IMG/VR virus record: IMGVR_UViG_3300030451_004837
Coordinates: 1 to 28,311 of that record
Strand: one strand, 5' to 3'
Origin: a virus
Length of the DNA stretch: 28,311 nt
The notes under the pieces are model-generated. The model was not told the DNA's origin and made no database searches. It saw nothing but the letters and a program-made list of their open reading frames with translations. How positions within the stretch are numbered: position 1 is the stretch's first letter; every line of letters begins with the position of its first letter. This document shows, one piece after another, positions 21,994-28,311 of the stretch. The translations under genes were made by a program, and so were the position numbers.

Positions 21994-23272
21994 AATTTTG
22001 ACATTGCAACATCACATCATTGCTTCATACATCACCACCTTGCAGATGCAACAAGACGTTCACATTGACCCACATGCATTCATTGATGATGGGTGCAAGG
22101 TCTTGGTTGATGACATCAATCAAAACGGTCATGACCTTGTGCGTTTGATAATGGACCACGGCAAAACACCAGCAAAAGAAGCAATTCTTTCAGTGGTAGG
22201 CATAGACATGACACACATCATGCCGTGGTCATATGCGAAATCAGTCTACTTGCCCAGGCTTGAACGCTACATCAGAAACAAAGAAATCAGGTCAGGTGCA
22301 ATCACCTGCTTGAATGCTTTGAAAGATAGCGACACAGAAAAGGCATTGCTGTCACTTCAGAAGACCCTTGATGAAAATGAAGGTCAGTCTGATGACCCGT
22401 TTGTTGGGAACGCCAGAAAGGCAGCAGTTGACTACATGGAAAGACTGGAATTGCTGTTGAAGGGTGAAGAGCCTGAAAGCAAGATTCAAACAGGTGTGCC
22501 TATGTTCAACAGAAGAATCAATGCCAGTCTTGGTGGTGGTCTTCACACTGGTCAGATTGGTGCTATTGGTGCACGTCCAGGGCGCGGGAAGTCTTCATTT
22601 GCATTTTGGCTTGTTGACATGGCGTTGAAAAATGACCCTGACCTGAAGGCATGTGTGTTTTCTTTGGAGATGCCAGCAGCAGATGTTGCAAAGAAAATGC
22701 TTGAAACACAGATGCATAGAGAGATTCAGAAATATCATCACCTGAACTTCAGCAGAACACCTTCAGCATCACTTGCATCTGCTGCACTTGCACACTCCGA
22801 TGAACGCTTGAAACGTCTTGTGATTGATGACGATTGCCCACAGAGCGTGGAGCAATTGATTGCACGTGCACATCAGCTTTCAAAGCAGGGGGTGAAGCTG
22901 TTTGTGGTTGATTACATTCAATTGGTCAATGTGGGTGATGTGCCTGCTGAAATGCTGCGTGTTGCATACGGGAATGCTGTCAGGATGCTGACAGAAGATG
23001 CAAAGAACAATGACAGGTGCTGGATCATTTTGACGCAGTTGAGCAGGTCAGCAGATGGCAGGGCACCAGTGCTTTCAGATGCAAAAGAGACTTCAGCAAT
23101 TGAAGAGAACATGCACTGGATTCTTGGTTTGCACAGGGACACCATGAATGATGGCAGGCTGCACCCTGATGAATTGCAATGTTGGATTCTGAAAAATCGC
23201 TATGGTCCCGCAGGTGAGATGGTCAGGTTTGAGGCAAGTTGGAAGACAAATTTTTTCACTGAGAGGGTATGA
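21983..23272 (+). CDS. DnaB-family replicative helicase
   Basis: A 429-residue RecA-fold hexameric helicase that unwinds the replication fork. Walker A GARPGRGKSS (residues 196-205) follows an arrangement typical of DnaB (PMFNRRIN...GGGLHTGQIGAIGARPG). Motif H1a is FSLEM (E229), Walker B is VVDYIQL, H3 is ILTQLSR, and H4 is LKNRYGPAGEMVRFE. The N-terminal 150 residues are a diverged DnaB N-domain. Gene order after the initiator and the absence of a phage polymerase imply that it recruits host replication proteins. Confidence 0.93.
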   Translation: MKTEILTLQHHIIASYITTLQMQQDVHIDPHAFIDDGCKVLVDDINQNGHDLVRLIMDHGKTPAKEAILSVVGIDMTHIMPWSYAKSVYLPRLERYIRNKEIRSGAITCLNALKDSDTEKALLSLQKTLDENEGQSDDPFVGNARKAAVDYMERLELLLKGEEPESKIQTGVPMFNRRINASLGGGLHTGQIGAIGARPGRGKSSFAFWLVDMALKNDPDLKACVFSLEMPAADVAKKMLETQMHREIQKYHHLNFSRTPSASLASAALAHSDERLKRLVIDDDCPQSVEQLIARAHQLSKQGVKLFVVDYIQLVNVGDVPAEMLRVAYGNAVRMLTEDAKNNDRCWIILTQLSRSADGRAPVLSDAKETSAIEENMHWILGLHRDTMNDGRLHPDELQCWILKNRYGPAGEMVRFEASWKTNFFTERV

Positions 23273-23610
23273 AGATGACACCAGAAAGAAAAGAGATTGA
23301 ACGAGCAAAGCACCCAACAAAGAAGTCAGTTGAGGCTTGCCTGAAAGCCTCCAGGGCATACAGGTTGCGGATGGCAAACAGTGTGTCAGGAGCAGTTGAA
23401 CCAAGCTTGAAAGAACAGCTTGCACAGGCCCTTCTTGACCATATGAAAGAAGTTGAACAGATGAAGATTATGCATGCACACATGATGTTTCAGGTCAAAA
23501 TGGCTCTTTCAGTTGAAAGAGAACTGCAAGAAATGCTTGAGAAGCAGCGGTGGTCATACCTGTCAGGATACAAGAATTTGCTTGTCAGGGAGGACAAAGA
23601 AGATGCGTGA
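23269..23610 (+). CDS. Small helical protein of unknown function
   Basis: A 113-residue, basic, almost fully helical protein coupled to the helicase by an ATGA overlap (a second ATG at 23275 is possible). Residues 45-95 form a likely coiled coil with methionine-rich faces (HMKEVEQMKIMHAHMMFQVKMAL). It lies within the replication operon and overlaps the methyltransferase gene by eight bases. No family is recognised. Confidence 0.72.
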   Translation: MKMTPERKEIERAKHPTKKSVEACLKASRAYRLRMANSVSGAVEPSLKEQLAQALLDHMKEVEQMKIMHAHMMFQVKMALSVERELQEMLEKQRWSYLSGYKNLLVREDKEDA

Positions 23611-24250
23611 CTTGTTTCTTCCTGACAAGATTGAAAGGGTGCTGATTGCTTGTGAATCATCAGGTGTGTCACGTAATGCATGGAACCAGGCAGGCTTTGA
23701 CTGCTGGTCTGTTGACCTGCTTGAAGCTGATGACCACGGTGAAAAGCACATTGTTGGTTGTGCACTTGAAGTCATTGATGATGGATGGGATCTAATTATT
23801 GCCCACCCGCCCTGCACATATCTTTGCAATTCTGGTGTGTGGATGCTTTCAGACAAACACCTTCACAAAGACCCTGACAGATGGGAAAAGCTTGATGAAG
23901 CTTGCAGATTTTTCAGAGCGTTCATTGATGCACCAGCACCCAGGGTCTGTGTTGAAAACCCAGTGCCCCATAAATATGCAGTGGAAAGAATCGGAGGGTT
24001 GAAGCCTGCACAATATGTTCAACCCTTTGAATATGGTCACCCAGAATCAAAAAAGACAGGTTTATGGTTGAAAGGATTGCCACCTTTGAAACCCACAAAC
24101 GTGGTCAAAAAGCCTGCTTCAGGGCATTGGGACAACCAGACAAAATCAGGGCAAAACAAGTTGGGACCATCAAAAAACAGATGGAAGGAAAGGTCAAAAA
24201 CGTATCAAGGCATTGCAGATGCTATGGTGCAGCAATGGGGCAATTTCTGA
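23603..24250 (+). CDS. Cytosine DNA methyltransferase-like protein
   Basis: A 215-residue Rossmann-type protein. Residues 12-40 (VLIACESSGVSRNAWNQAGF... SVDLL) correspond to C5-methyltransferase motif I and its acidic end. PPCTYL (PPC at 69-71) is motif IV with the catalytic Cys, and VENP (residues 117-120) is motif VI. It is half the length of typical C5 enzymes and has no clear target-recognition domain, as in many phage-encoded forms. It may modify phage DNA against restriction. The ATG at 23603, with GGAGG upstream, is preferred over an upstream start in the neighbouring gene. Confidence 0.82.
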   Translation: MRDLFLPDKIERVLIACESSGVSRNAWNQAGFDCWSVDLLEADDHGEKHIVGCALEVIDDGWDLIIAHPPCTYLCNSGVWMLSDKHLHKDPDRWEKLDEACRFFRAFIDAPAPRVCVENPVPHKYAVERIGGLKPAQYVQPFEYGHPESKKTGLWLKGLPPLKPTNVVKKPASGHWDNQTKSGQNKLGPSKNRWKERSKTYQGIADAMVQQWGNF

Positions 24251-24314
24251 TTGCACTTGCTTCTGGTGAGCTCCACCATCACAATCAGCACACAAACACA
24301 CAAGGGGTTTTCAA

Positions 24315-24773
24315 ATGAGCACAACAGTCACAGCAGCACCTTTGACCTACACATTCAGTGAAAGCATCACCTTGGTTGGTGAACAGCGCGGTTCAAGCAT
24401 ATCAAAACAGGTGCACTCAGGGATAAAAGAGTATTCACGCATTGTCAGACATATTGGTGCATCTGCATACATGACGGTTGCAGAATTTGCGTCAGCACCA
24501 CTGAATTCAGGGAGTCAGTTTGACCTTGAGGAAGTGAAGTACATCAGAATCACAAACCTAGACACAAACCATGACCTTGCAATTGCGCTTGACCCTGCTG
24601 TTGCAGGCAACACAATTGCGATAAGGCTTGAACCAGGTCACACATTCATGATGGGGTCACCAATTGATGCAATTGCTGATTCAGAAACATTGCCCTTCAG
24701 GGATCTAGAAAAAATCCGATTGCGAGCAACATCAACTGCTGTTGATGCAGAGATTGTTGTGGGGTCCATCTAG
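24315..24773 (+). CDS. Virion-like protein of unknown function
   Basis: A 152-residue, strand-rich protein with AAGGGG seven bases before its ATG. Regions include ESITLVGEQRGSSISKQ, YIRITNLDTNHDLAIAL and a VGSI end. The alternating strands and abundant S, T and D resemble phage structural proteins that form beta rings. It sits with the endolysin between the replication and nuclease blocks, away from the main structural operon. No family is recognised; a tail-tip or decoration role is a guess. Confidence 0.68.
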   Translation: MSTTVTAAPLTYTFSESITLVGEQRGSSISKQVHSGIKEYSRIVRHIGASAYMTVAEFASAPLNSGSQFDLEEVKYIRITNLDTNHDLAIALDPAVAGNTIAIRLEPGHTFMMGSPIDAIADSETLPFRDLEKIRLRATSTAVDAEIVVGSI

Positions 24774-25694
24774 ATGTCAAAGCAAAGAATCTTCACAGTG
24801 CGTGATGGTCAGATTGACTTTTCTGTTCGACCAGGGGCACAAGGTCAGCTTGTCAAAGACTTTCAGTCAGCATTCAATGCTTCAAGCTTTGTCAATCAGT
24901 TTGAAGTCATTGATGTTGATGGCATTTGGGGACCACAAACCAACAAGGCAGTGAATCTTGCAAACGATGATGACAAGAAGCTGATGACAATTGACACACT
25001 GAATGCTGTCAACATGGATGCAGCATTCATCATTGACGTGTCAGACCATCAAGCAAGAATTGATTTCAAAGGTCTTGCATCAATTGGGATACGGGGAGCC
25101 TATTACAAGTTGACAGAAGGCTTTGACTGGAAAGCAAAAAGGGCTGACAGGCTTCATGAAGCAGTTGATGCAGGCATGTTGGTGGGCGTGTATCATTTTG
25201 GCCGTCCTGACCTGCACCCACGCGTTGAAGAAGCCAGGATTGAAAGAAGAAACTTTGAAGAAGAAAAGAAGAAGCTTGGTATCGAGTTTGACTTGAACGA
25301 CGTCTATGACCTTGAAAAAGGCAACCCTGACGACAAAGAACACAACACCCGATACTTCACAGAATTTGCACAGGGTGACATTGTTGACCTTTACACAGCG
25401 CGATTTGCAGTTGATGCCTACTGCACAAGTGACATCTACAGGGCAACACTTGAAAACAATCACAATAGCAACGTGTGGTGGGCTGAATATGTCAGGGAAG
25501 ATCCCAAGGGCGGACCACAGAAAATCCCAACACTGATGACAGATTGCAGAATTTGGCAATTCACAAGCAAGCTTCTGTCAGGGTTCACAAGAAAATATGA
25601 CGGTGAAGCATCCATGATTGATTGTAATCTGATTTGGGGTGACTACTCACACAAAAACAAAAGAAGGTGCAGCGTTGACAGTGCAAGCAGTTGA
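24774..25694 (+). CDS. GH25 endolysin with peptidoglycan-binding module
   Basis: A 306-residue lysin. Residues about 20-70 form a PG_binding_1-like module (GQLVKDFQ... VDGIWGPQTNKAV). Residues 85-295 are a glycoside hydrolase family 25 muramidase: AFIIDVSDHQ near D88, VYDLEKG with the catalytic DxE at D179/E181, WWAEYV and IWQFTS near the end. It would cleave the glycan strands to lyse the host. No signal peptide is seen, so release depends on a holin. The start abuts the upstream stop, with GGGG nearby. The last 56 bases overlap the next gene. Confidence 0.92.
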   Translation: MSKQRIFTVRDGQIDFSVRPGAQGQLVKDFQSAFNASSFVNQFEVIDVDGIWGPQTNKAVNLANDDDKKLMTIDTLNAVNMDAAFIIDVSDHQARIDFKGLASIGIRGAYYKLTEGFDWKAKRADRLHEAVDAGMLVGVYHFGRPDLHPRVEEARIERRNFEEEKKKLGIEFDLNDVYDLEKGNPDDKEHNTRYFTEFAQGDIVDLYTARFAVDAYCTSDIYRATLENNHNSNVWWAEYVREDPKGGPQKIPTLMTDCRIWQFTSKLLSGFTRKYDGEASMIDCNLIWGDYSHKNKRRCSVDSASS

Positions 25695-25953
25695 AATTTT
25701 AGCAGATGACCACACAAAAGAAGGCGTTGAACAAAAAGCAATGGAGTGTGGATTGGCCTTGCTTGAAGGTGGAAAGATACACCTTGAAAAGCGCAAAGCA
25801 TCAGAAATGTTTCTGAAATGGTTGGTTCATTGTGGTATCCCATACACTGTGGTTGAAGTTGATATGCCTGCATACAAGGGCAGGTTTGCAGAACGCATTT
25901 CACATGCGTTGATGATTGCCACCGTTGGCAGGAGGGCGCTAGGCATTGATTGA
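25639..25953 (+). CDS. Small protein of unknown function
   Basis: A 104-residue alpha/beta protein. From GTG 25639 it overlaps the endolysin gene by 56 bases; TTG 25675 (with AAGG seven bases upstream) or GTG 25681 would remove most of the overlap and are plausible. Residues 40-75 (LLEGGKIHLEKRKASEMFLKWLVHCGIPYTVVEVD) look globular. It ends with an acidic tail overlapping the resolvase start. No family is recognised. Confidence 0.6.
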   Translation: MTTHTKTKEGAALTVQAVEILADDHTKEGVEQKAMECGLALLEGGKIHLEKRKASEMFLKWLVHCGIPYTVVEVDMPAYKGRFAERISHALMIATVGRRALGID

Positions 25954-26458
25954 TTGCTTCATTGGCATTGACCCCGGTGTTGAAGGGGCAGTTGTGTGTC
26001 TTGGCAGGCAGTCACAGTTGATTGCAGTGCATGACATGCCAGTGATTAAAAACGGCAACAGGCGTGAATTGCTAGTGCGGGAATTGGCAAACATCTTGAA
26101 GGGATACTTTGAACAATATGGTTCAAAGAAGGTCTTTGTGACGCTAGAAAAGCACACACCAAGACCAGGGCAAGGGGTCAGCAGTCAGTGCAAGCTTGCA
26201 AAGATGTGTGGGGTTATTGAAGGCATTGTTGCTTCTTGTGGCGTGTCTTATCAGATAGCGCACCCACGCACGTGGGCAAAGGTCATGCGTGATGTTGAAG
26301 GCAAAGATGTCAAAACCAAGGCGATGCTTGCAGCAGGCAGAAGGTGGTCTGACTTAGACCTATCGAAAAAGAAACACCACAACAGGGCTGATGCTGCACT
26401 GTTGGCAGAGTATGGGCGGCTGTATCATGACACGGCGATTGAACTTCAGGGTCAGTGA
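25946..26458 (+). CDS. RuvC-like Holliday junction resolvase
   Basis: A 170-residue RNase H-fold nuclease. FIGIDPGVEGAVV (D9) is the first RuvC motif, TLEKH (E68) the second, and HNRADAALLAEYG (D149 region) the third, with a basic KKKHHNR segment before it. It resolves branched DNA from recombination or replication, preparing linear substrates for packaging. Start TTG 25946 has GGAGGG nine bases upstream and overlaps the previous stop by eight bases. Confidence 0.86.
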   Translation: MIDCFIGIDPGVEGAVVCLGRQSQLIAVHDMPVIKNGNRRELLVRELANILKGYFEQYGSKKVFVTLEKHTPRPGQGVSSQCKLAKMCGVIEGIVASCGVSYQIAHPRTWAKVMRDVEGKDVKTKAMLAAGRRWSDLDLSKKKHHNRADAALLAEYGRLYHDTAIELQGQ

Positions 26459-26948
26459 TGACCTTGCATCACAAGTTGAAGCAATAGCTGAGAGCCTAAA
26501 CAGGTCAGGTGTTGACGTGTCGATTTCACAGATTGCAAGAAAGCTTCTTGAAGAAGGCTTGCAGCGTATGTCAAGCAATCAACCAAGCAATTCAGAAAAG
26601 GGTGCACAGTTTGAACGTGAATGTGCTGACATGCTCCGCCAAGCTTTGTGGGATGCTGAGATTGAACTGGTGAAGCAGAAGCCAGGCAGAAGAAACCCTG
26701 ACATCAGAACACCCCTTTTTGATATTGAGTGCAAGACAGGCAAAAGACCTTCAACACGTGATGCATGGAGTCAAGCAAGGGCATCAGCCATTGAAGGAAA
26801 GACGCCAATTGCAATCATCAAAGATGAAGATGCAGATGCCTTTGTTGTGATGGGGTTCAAGACGTTTCTTGCACTGGCACGTGCTGTTCATGAGTTGCAG
26901 ATTTTTGCTGAAGACTTGCCAGAAAGGCTGAATGATGACGTGGAATGA
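26427..26948 (+). CDS. RHH domain fused to PD-(D/E)XK resolvase-like nuclease
   Basis: A 173-residue protein. Residues 1-50 look like a ribbon-helix-helix DNA-binding domain (RRLNFRVSDDLASQVEAIAE... ISQIARKLLEEGLQR). Residues 55-155 look like an Hjc/VRR-type nuclease: KGAQFERE, then PD (D92), DIECK (E101, K103) and a Q116 helix. The combination suggests a sequence-targeted nuclease. It overlaps the RuvC-like gene by 32 bases out of frame. Start ATG 26427 is chosen over an in-frame start at 26391, which would overlap more. The ribosome site is weak. Confidence 0.78.
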   Translation: MTRRLNFRVSDDLASQVEAIAESLNRSGVDVSISQIARKLLEEGLQRMSSNQPSNSEKGAQFERECADMLRQALWDAEIELVKQKPGRRNPDIRTPLFDIECKTGKRPSTRDAWSQARASAIEGKTPIAIIKDEDADAFVVMGFKTFLALARAVHELQIFAEDLPERLNDDVE

Positions 26949-27141
26949 CAAGCATCAGTTTCATGTGTTTGACTTGTGGTTGTGGTCTTGCTTGTTGTGG
27001 ATGCATGACAATGGTGTGATACAATTGGAAAACAAGCCGTTGCTTGTGCGGGGAGGGTGGCAGGGTGACTTCTTGGGTGACAGTCGCATTTTTTGCGGGT
27101 TTGATTTTTGGGTTTCTGATAACAGATCTCACGGGTGGTGA
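26932..27141 (+). CDS. Trp-rich small ORF, uncertain
   Basis: A 69-residue ORF with eight tryptophans (for example FDLWLWSCLLWMHD), beginning within the last 17 bases of the nuclease gene, with AAAGG upstream. A strong hydrophobic segment near residues 13-24 suggests a membrane-interacting peptide. It competes with a 26-residue membrane peptide in another frame of the same DNA (27065-27145). I cannot decide whether either is translated. Confidence 0.4.
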   Translation: MMTWNDKHQFHVFDLWLWSCLLWMHDNGVIQLENKPLLVRGGWQGDFLGDSRIFCGFDFWVSDNRSHGW

Positions 27142-27145
27142 ATGA
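27065..27145 (+). CDS. Candidate 26-residue membrane microprotein
   Basis: From GTG 27065 the reading frame gives MTSWVTVAFFAGLIFGFLIT then a polar end, that is, one ideal transmembrane helix. GGGAGG at 27051-27056 lies eight bases upstream. It ends overlapping the start of the next gene. It could be a holin-like or accessory membrane peptide. It is too short for certainty and lies in a different frame from the Trp-rich ORF. Confidence 0.35.
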   Translation: MTSWVTVAFFAGLIFGFLITDLTGGE

Positions 27146-27666
27146 TGCCGATTGAAAGATGTCAAACAATGGGCCGTCAAGGCTTCAGATGGGGCAAATC
27201 AGGCTTCTGCTATACAGGGGCAGGTGCAAGGCAGAAAGCAGAACGTCAAGGTGTTGCTGTGCGTCTTGGTGGGTATGAAGAACCTTTGACAGATTCAGAT
27301 TTCAGACCACCGGCAAAAGTCAGGGAAAATGCAGAAAAGGGTCTGAAGCTGCGCAAAGAATTCAAACGTGGTGGGCTATCTTCACAAGAAGCAGGTGACC
27401 AGGGCATTGGGTCAGGTGTTGTCAGGGCAACAAACCTGAAAAACAATGAAAAGATGTCAAAGCGTAGCATTGAAATGATGGTGCGCTTCTTTGATAGGTC
27501 AGAGCGGTACAAAGATGCAGCAGGGTCTGATGCACGTGGCTATTTTGGAAATGATGACAACCCTTCAGCAGGCTATGTTGCTTGGTTGCTTTGGGGTGGT
27601 GATGAAGGGCGCGAATGGGCACAGGCACTTCTTGCGCGGATAGAAAGGGAAGATCGTGAAGATTAA
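27142..27666 (+). CDS. Cys-module protein, phage-associated domain of unknown function
   Basis: A 174-residue protein. Residues 6-37 (RCQTMG..GF.WGKSGFCYTG....KAERQG) form a small module with two cysteines, also present in the next gene and, as I recall, in several phage head-region proteins. Residues 55-174 contain VRENAEKGLKLRKEF, GGLSSQEAG, and GYVAWLLWGGDEGREWA, typical of a phage-associated domain whose function is unknown to me. ATG 27142 and ATG 27145 are both possible. It overlaps the next gene by 11 bases. Confidence 0.78.
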   Translation: MMPIERCQTMGRQGFRWGKSGFCYTGAGARQKAERQGVAVRLGGYEEPLTDSDFRPPAKVRENAEKGLKLRKEFKRGGLSSQEAGDQGIGSGVVRATNLKNNEKMSKRSIEMMVRFFDRSERYKDAAGSDARGYFGNDDNPSAGYVAWLLWGGDEGREWAQALLARIEREDRED

Positions 27667-28129
27667 CCGTTGCAGCGTGATGGGCAAGCGTGGTTTTCAA
27701 TACAATGACGGCACTTGTCACATTGGTCTTTCAGGAAGACACAGAGCAGAAGAAGATGCTGCTGCAAGCGGGGAAGCGTTTGTTTCATTTGATCTTGACA
27801 AGACATTGATTGATGAACAAGGCAATGCAACAGAACTTGTGAAAGCTGTGCACAAATACCATGACAAAGGCTTTCAGATAGCAATCACAACTGCACGTGA
27901 CAGCCAGGGCAGAAAGGCAGTTGAACAGATACTTGATGACATTGGCATTGCTTCCATTGTCAAGCAGATACACATGACCAGTCAAAAGGCAAAAGGTCTA
28001 TACTTCAGAGATTCAGGGTTTTCACCTGTATTTCATATTGATGACAAAGCTGTTGAAATTGCAGGGTTGCCTGATTCAGTGCGCGGAATTCATGCAAGTC
28101 AGCTTGAAACACCATCAGATTCTGACTGA
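27656..28129 (+). CDS. Cys-module / HAD-family phosphatase fusion
   Basis: A 157-residue protein starting at GTG 27656 with AAAGGGA upstream. Residues 5-32 repeat the Cys module of the preceding gene (RC..MG.RGF.Y..G.C..G...R.RAE). Residues 43-140 are a HAD hydrolase: motif I FDLDKT (D46, D48, T50), motif II TTARDS near 78-83, lysine 111 or 113, and HIDD (D129, D130) as motif IV. It may be a nucleotide or DNA 3'-phosphatase; the substrate is unknown. It is the last gene before the closing intergenic region. Confidence 0.8.
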   Translation: MKINRCSVMGKRGFQYNDGTCHIGLSGRHRAEEDAAASGEAFVSFDLDKTLIDEQGNATELVKAVHKYHDKGFQIAITTARDSQGRKAVEQILDDIGIASIVKQIHMTSQKAKGLYFRDSGFSPVFHIDDKAVEIAGLPDSVRGIHASQLETPSDSD

Positions 28130-28285
28130 AAATACTGATACAAATACAGGCTTCACATTTGCGTTTTAAGACGTTTGTGTTTTTTGTGCGTACAGGTGAT
28201 GAACGCTGTGCGCTTAGAGGGTTTCAGGGGCAATTTTGTTTGATATAGAGCCAAAAAAACACCCCCCCCACCCTTTTTGACGGGG

Positions 28286-28297
28286 CCCCCCGGGGGG
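28286..28297. repeat. CCCCCCGGGGGG palindrome
   Basis: Six C then six G, self-complementary, preceded by GGGG (28282-28285). It is very unlike the rest of this moderately AT-rich genome and touches the 15-base terminal repeat. It is a likely strong structure in DNA or RNA and a place where assembly could break; homopolymer length errors are possible. Confidence 0.7.
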
Positions 28298-28311
28298 TCT
28301 CCAACCCTTAC
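28297..28311. repeat. 15-base terminal direct repeat (right copy)
   Basis: GTCTCCAACCCTTAC matches bases 1-15 exactly, including the last base of the contig. It supports a circular or terminally repetitive molecule. In a circular map one copy should be removed. Confidence 0.85.

Larger units (their letters stand above)
28130..28311. other. Closing intergenic region, candidate packaging site
   Basis: A 182-base non-coding stretch continuing across the ends to 122. It holds an eight-C tract (28262-28269), GGGG followed by the 12-bp palindrome CCCCCCGGGGGG (28286-28297), and the terminal repeat. The C tract can also pair with the G tract. Being just upstream of the small-terminase gene after closure, it is where cos or pac sites usually lie. 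No gene or confident promoter was seen. Confidence 0.45.

Noticed and set aside
24251-24314. Possible promoter or terminator before the virion-like gene
   Set aside because: Only a 4-bp stem around GAGCTC and no convincing -35/-10 pair; too weak to call.
1-28311. tRNA genes, CRISPR arrays, insertion sequences, integrase
   Set aside because: No cloverleaf, regularly spaced repeats, transposase or recombinase motifs were recognised on reading. A tRNA scan was not possible here.

Overview
This window looks like the complete genome of a small tailed phage with a long non-contractile tail (siphovirus type). The first and last 15 bases are identical, so the contig probably closes into a circle of about 28.3 kb. 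The evidence for a siphovirus is a near-complete morphogenesis series in canonical order: small and large terminase, portal, scaffold, major capsid protein, connectors, tail tube, a frameshifted tail-assembly chaperone, tape measure, and tail-tip or fibre proteins. No sheath gene, integrase, tRNA or DNA polymerase was seen, so the phage probably uses host polymerase, and nothing proves lysogeny. A probable lipoprotein encoded next to a small membrane protein suggests a Gram-negative host. The host itself cannot be named from the sequence.

Layout. (1) 123-17190, plus strand: DNA packaging, head, connector, tail and receptor-binding genes, tightly packed with ATGA-type overlaps. Hairpin terminators follow the gene before the scaffold and follow the major capsid gene. 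(2) 17201-18123, plus: a small peptidoglycan-binding-like protein and a spanin-like overlapping pair (a 53-residue membrane/coiled-coil protein and a Cys-rich lipoprotein). (3) 18120-18458, minus: an isolated beta-rich protein sharing a CTAG stop with the lipoprotein gene. (4) 18459-19540: an early operon with a promoter full of inverted repeats, a 132-residue acidic unknown, a 49-residue unknown and a 71-residue helix-turn-helix protein, ending in a hairpin. This is the architecture of anti-CRISPR/Aca operons. (5) 19539-21231, minus: a recombination pair (Sak4-like ATPase and YqaJ/lambda-type exonuclease). (6) 21255-24250, plus: a Cro-like regulator, a putative replication initiator or helicase loader containing an origin-like cluster of repeats, DnaB-type helicase, a small unknown and a cytosine methyltransferase-like protein. 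(7) 24315-25694, plus: a virion-like protein and a GH25 endolysin. (8) 25639-28129, plus: an unknown, a RuvC-like resolvase, a ribbon-helix-helix/PD-(D/E)XK nuclease, small ORFs, and two genes that share an N-terminal Cys module fused to different domains. (9) The closing intergenic region (28130-28311 joined to 1-122) holds extreme C/G tracts, palindromes and a terminator just upstream of the terminase, a plausible packaging site.

How it works together (inference): early transcription from the operator-rich promoter would express a probable anti-defence protein and its repressor. The minus-strand recombinase pair, the DnaB module and two junction-cutting nucleases would make and trim concatemers for terminase. 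The left arm builds the virion, and the GH25 lysin with the spanin-like pair releases it.
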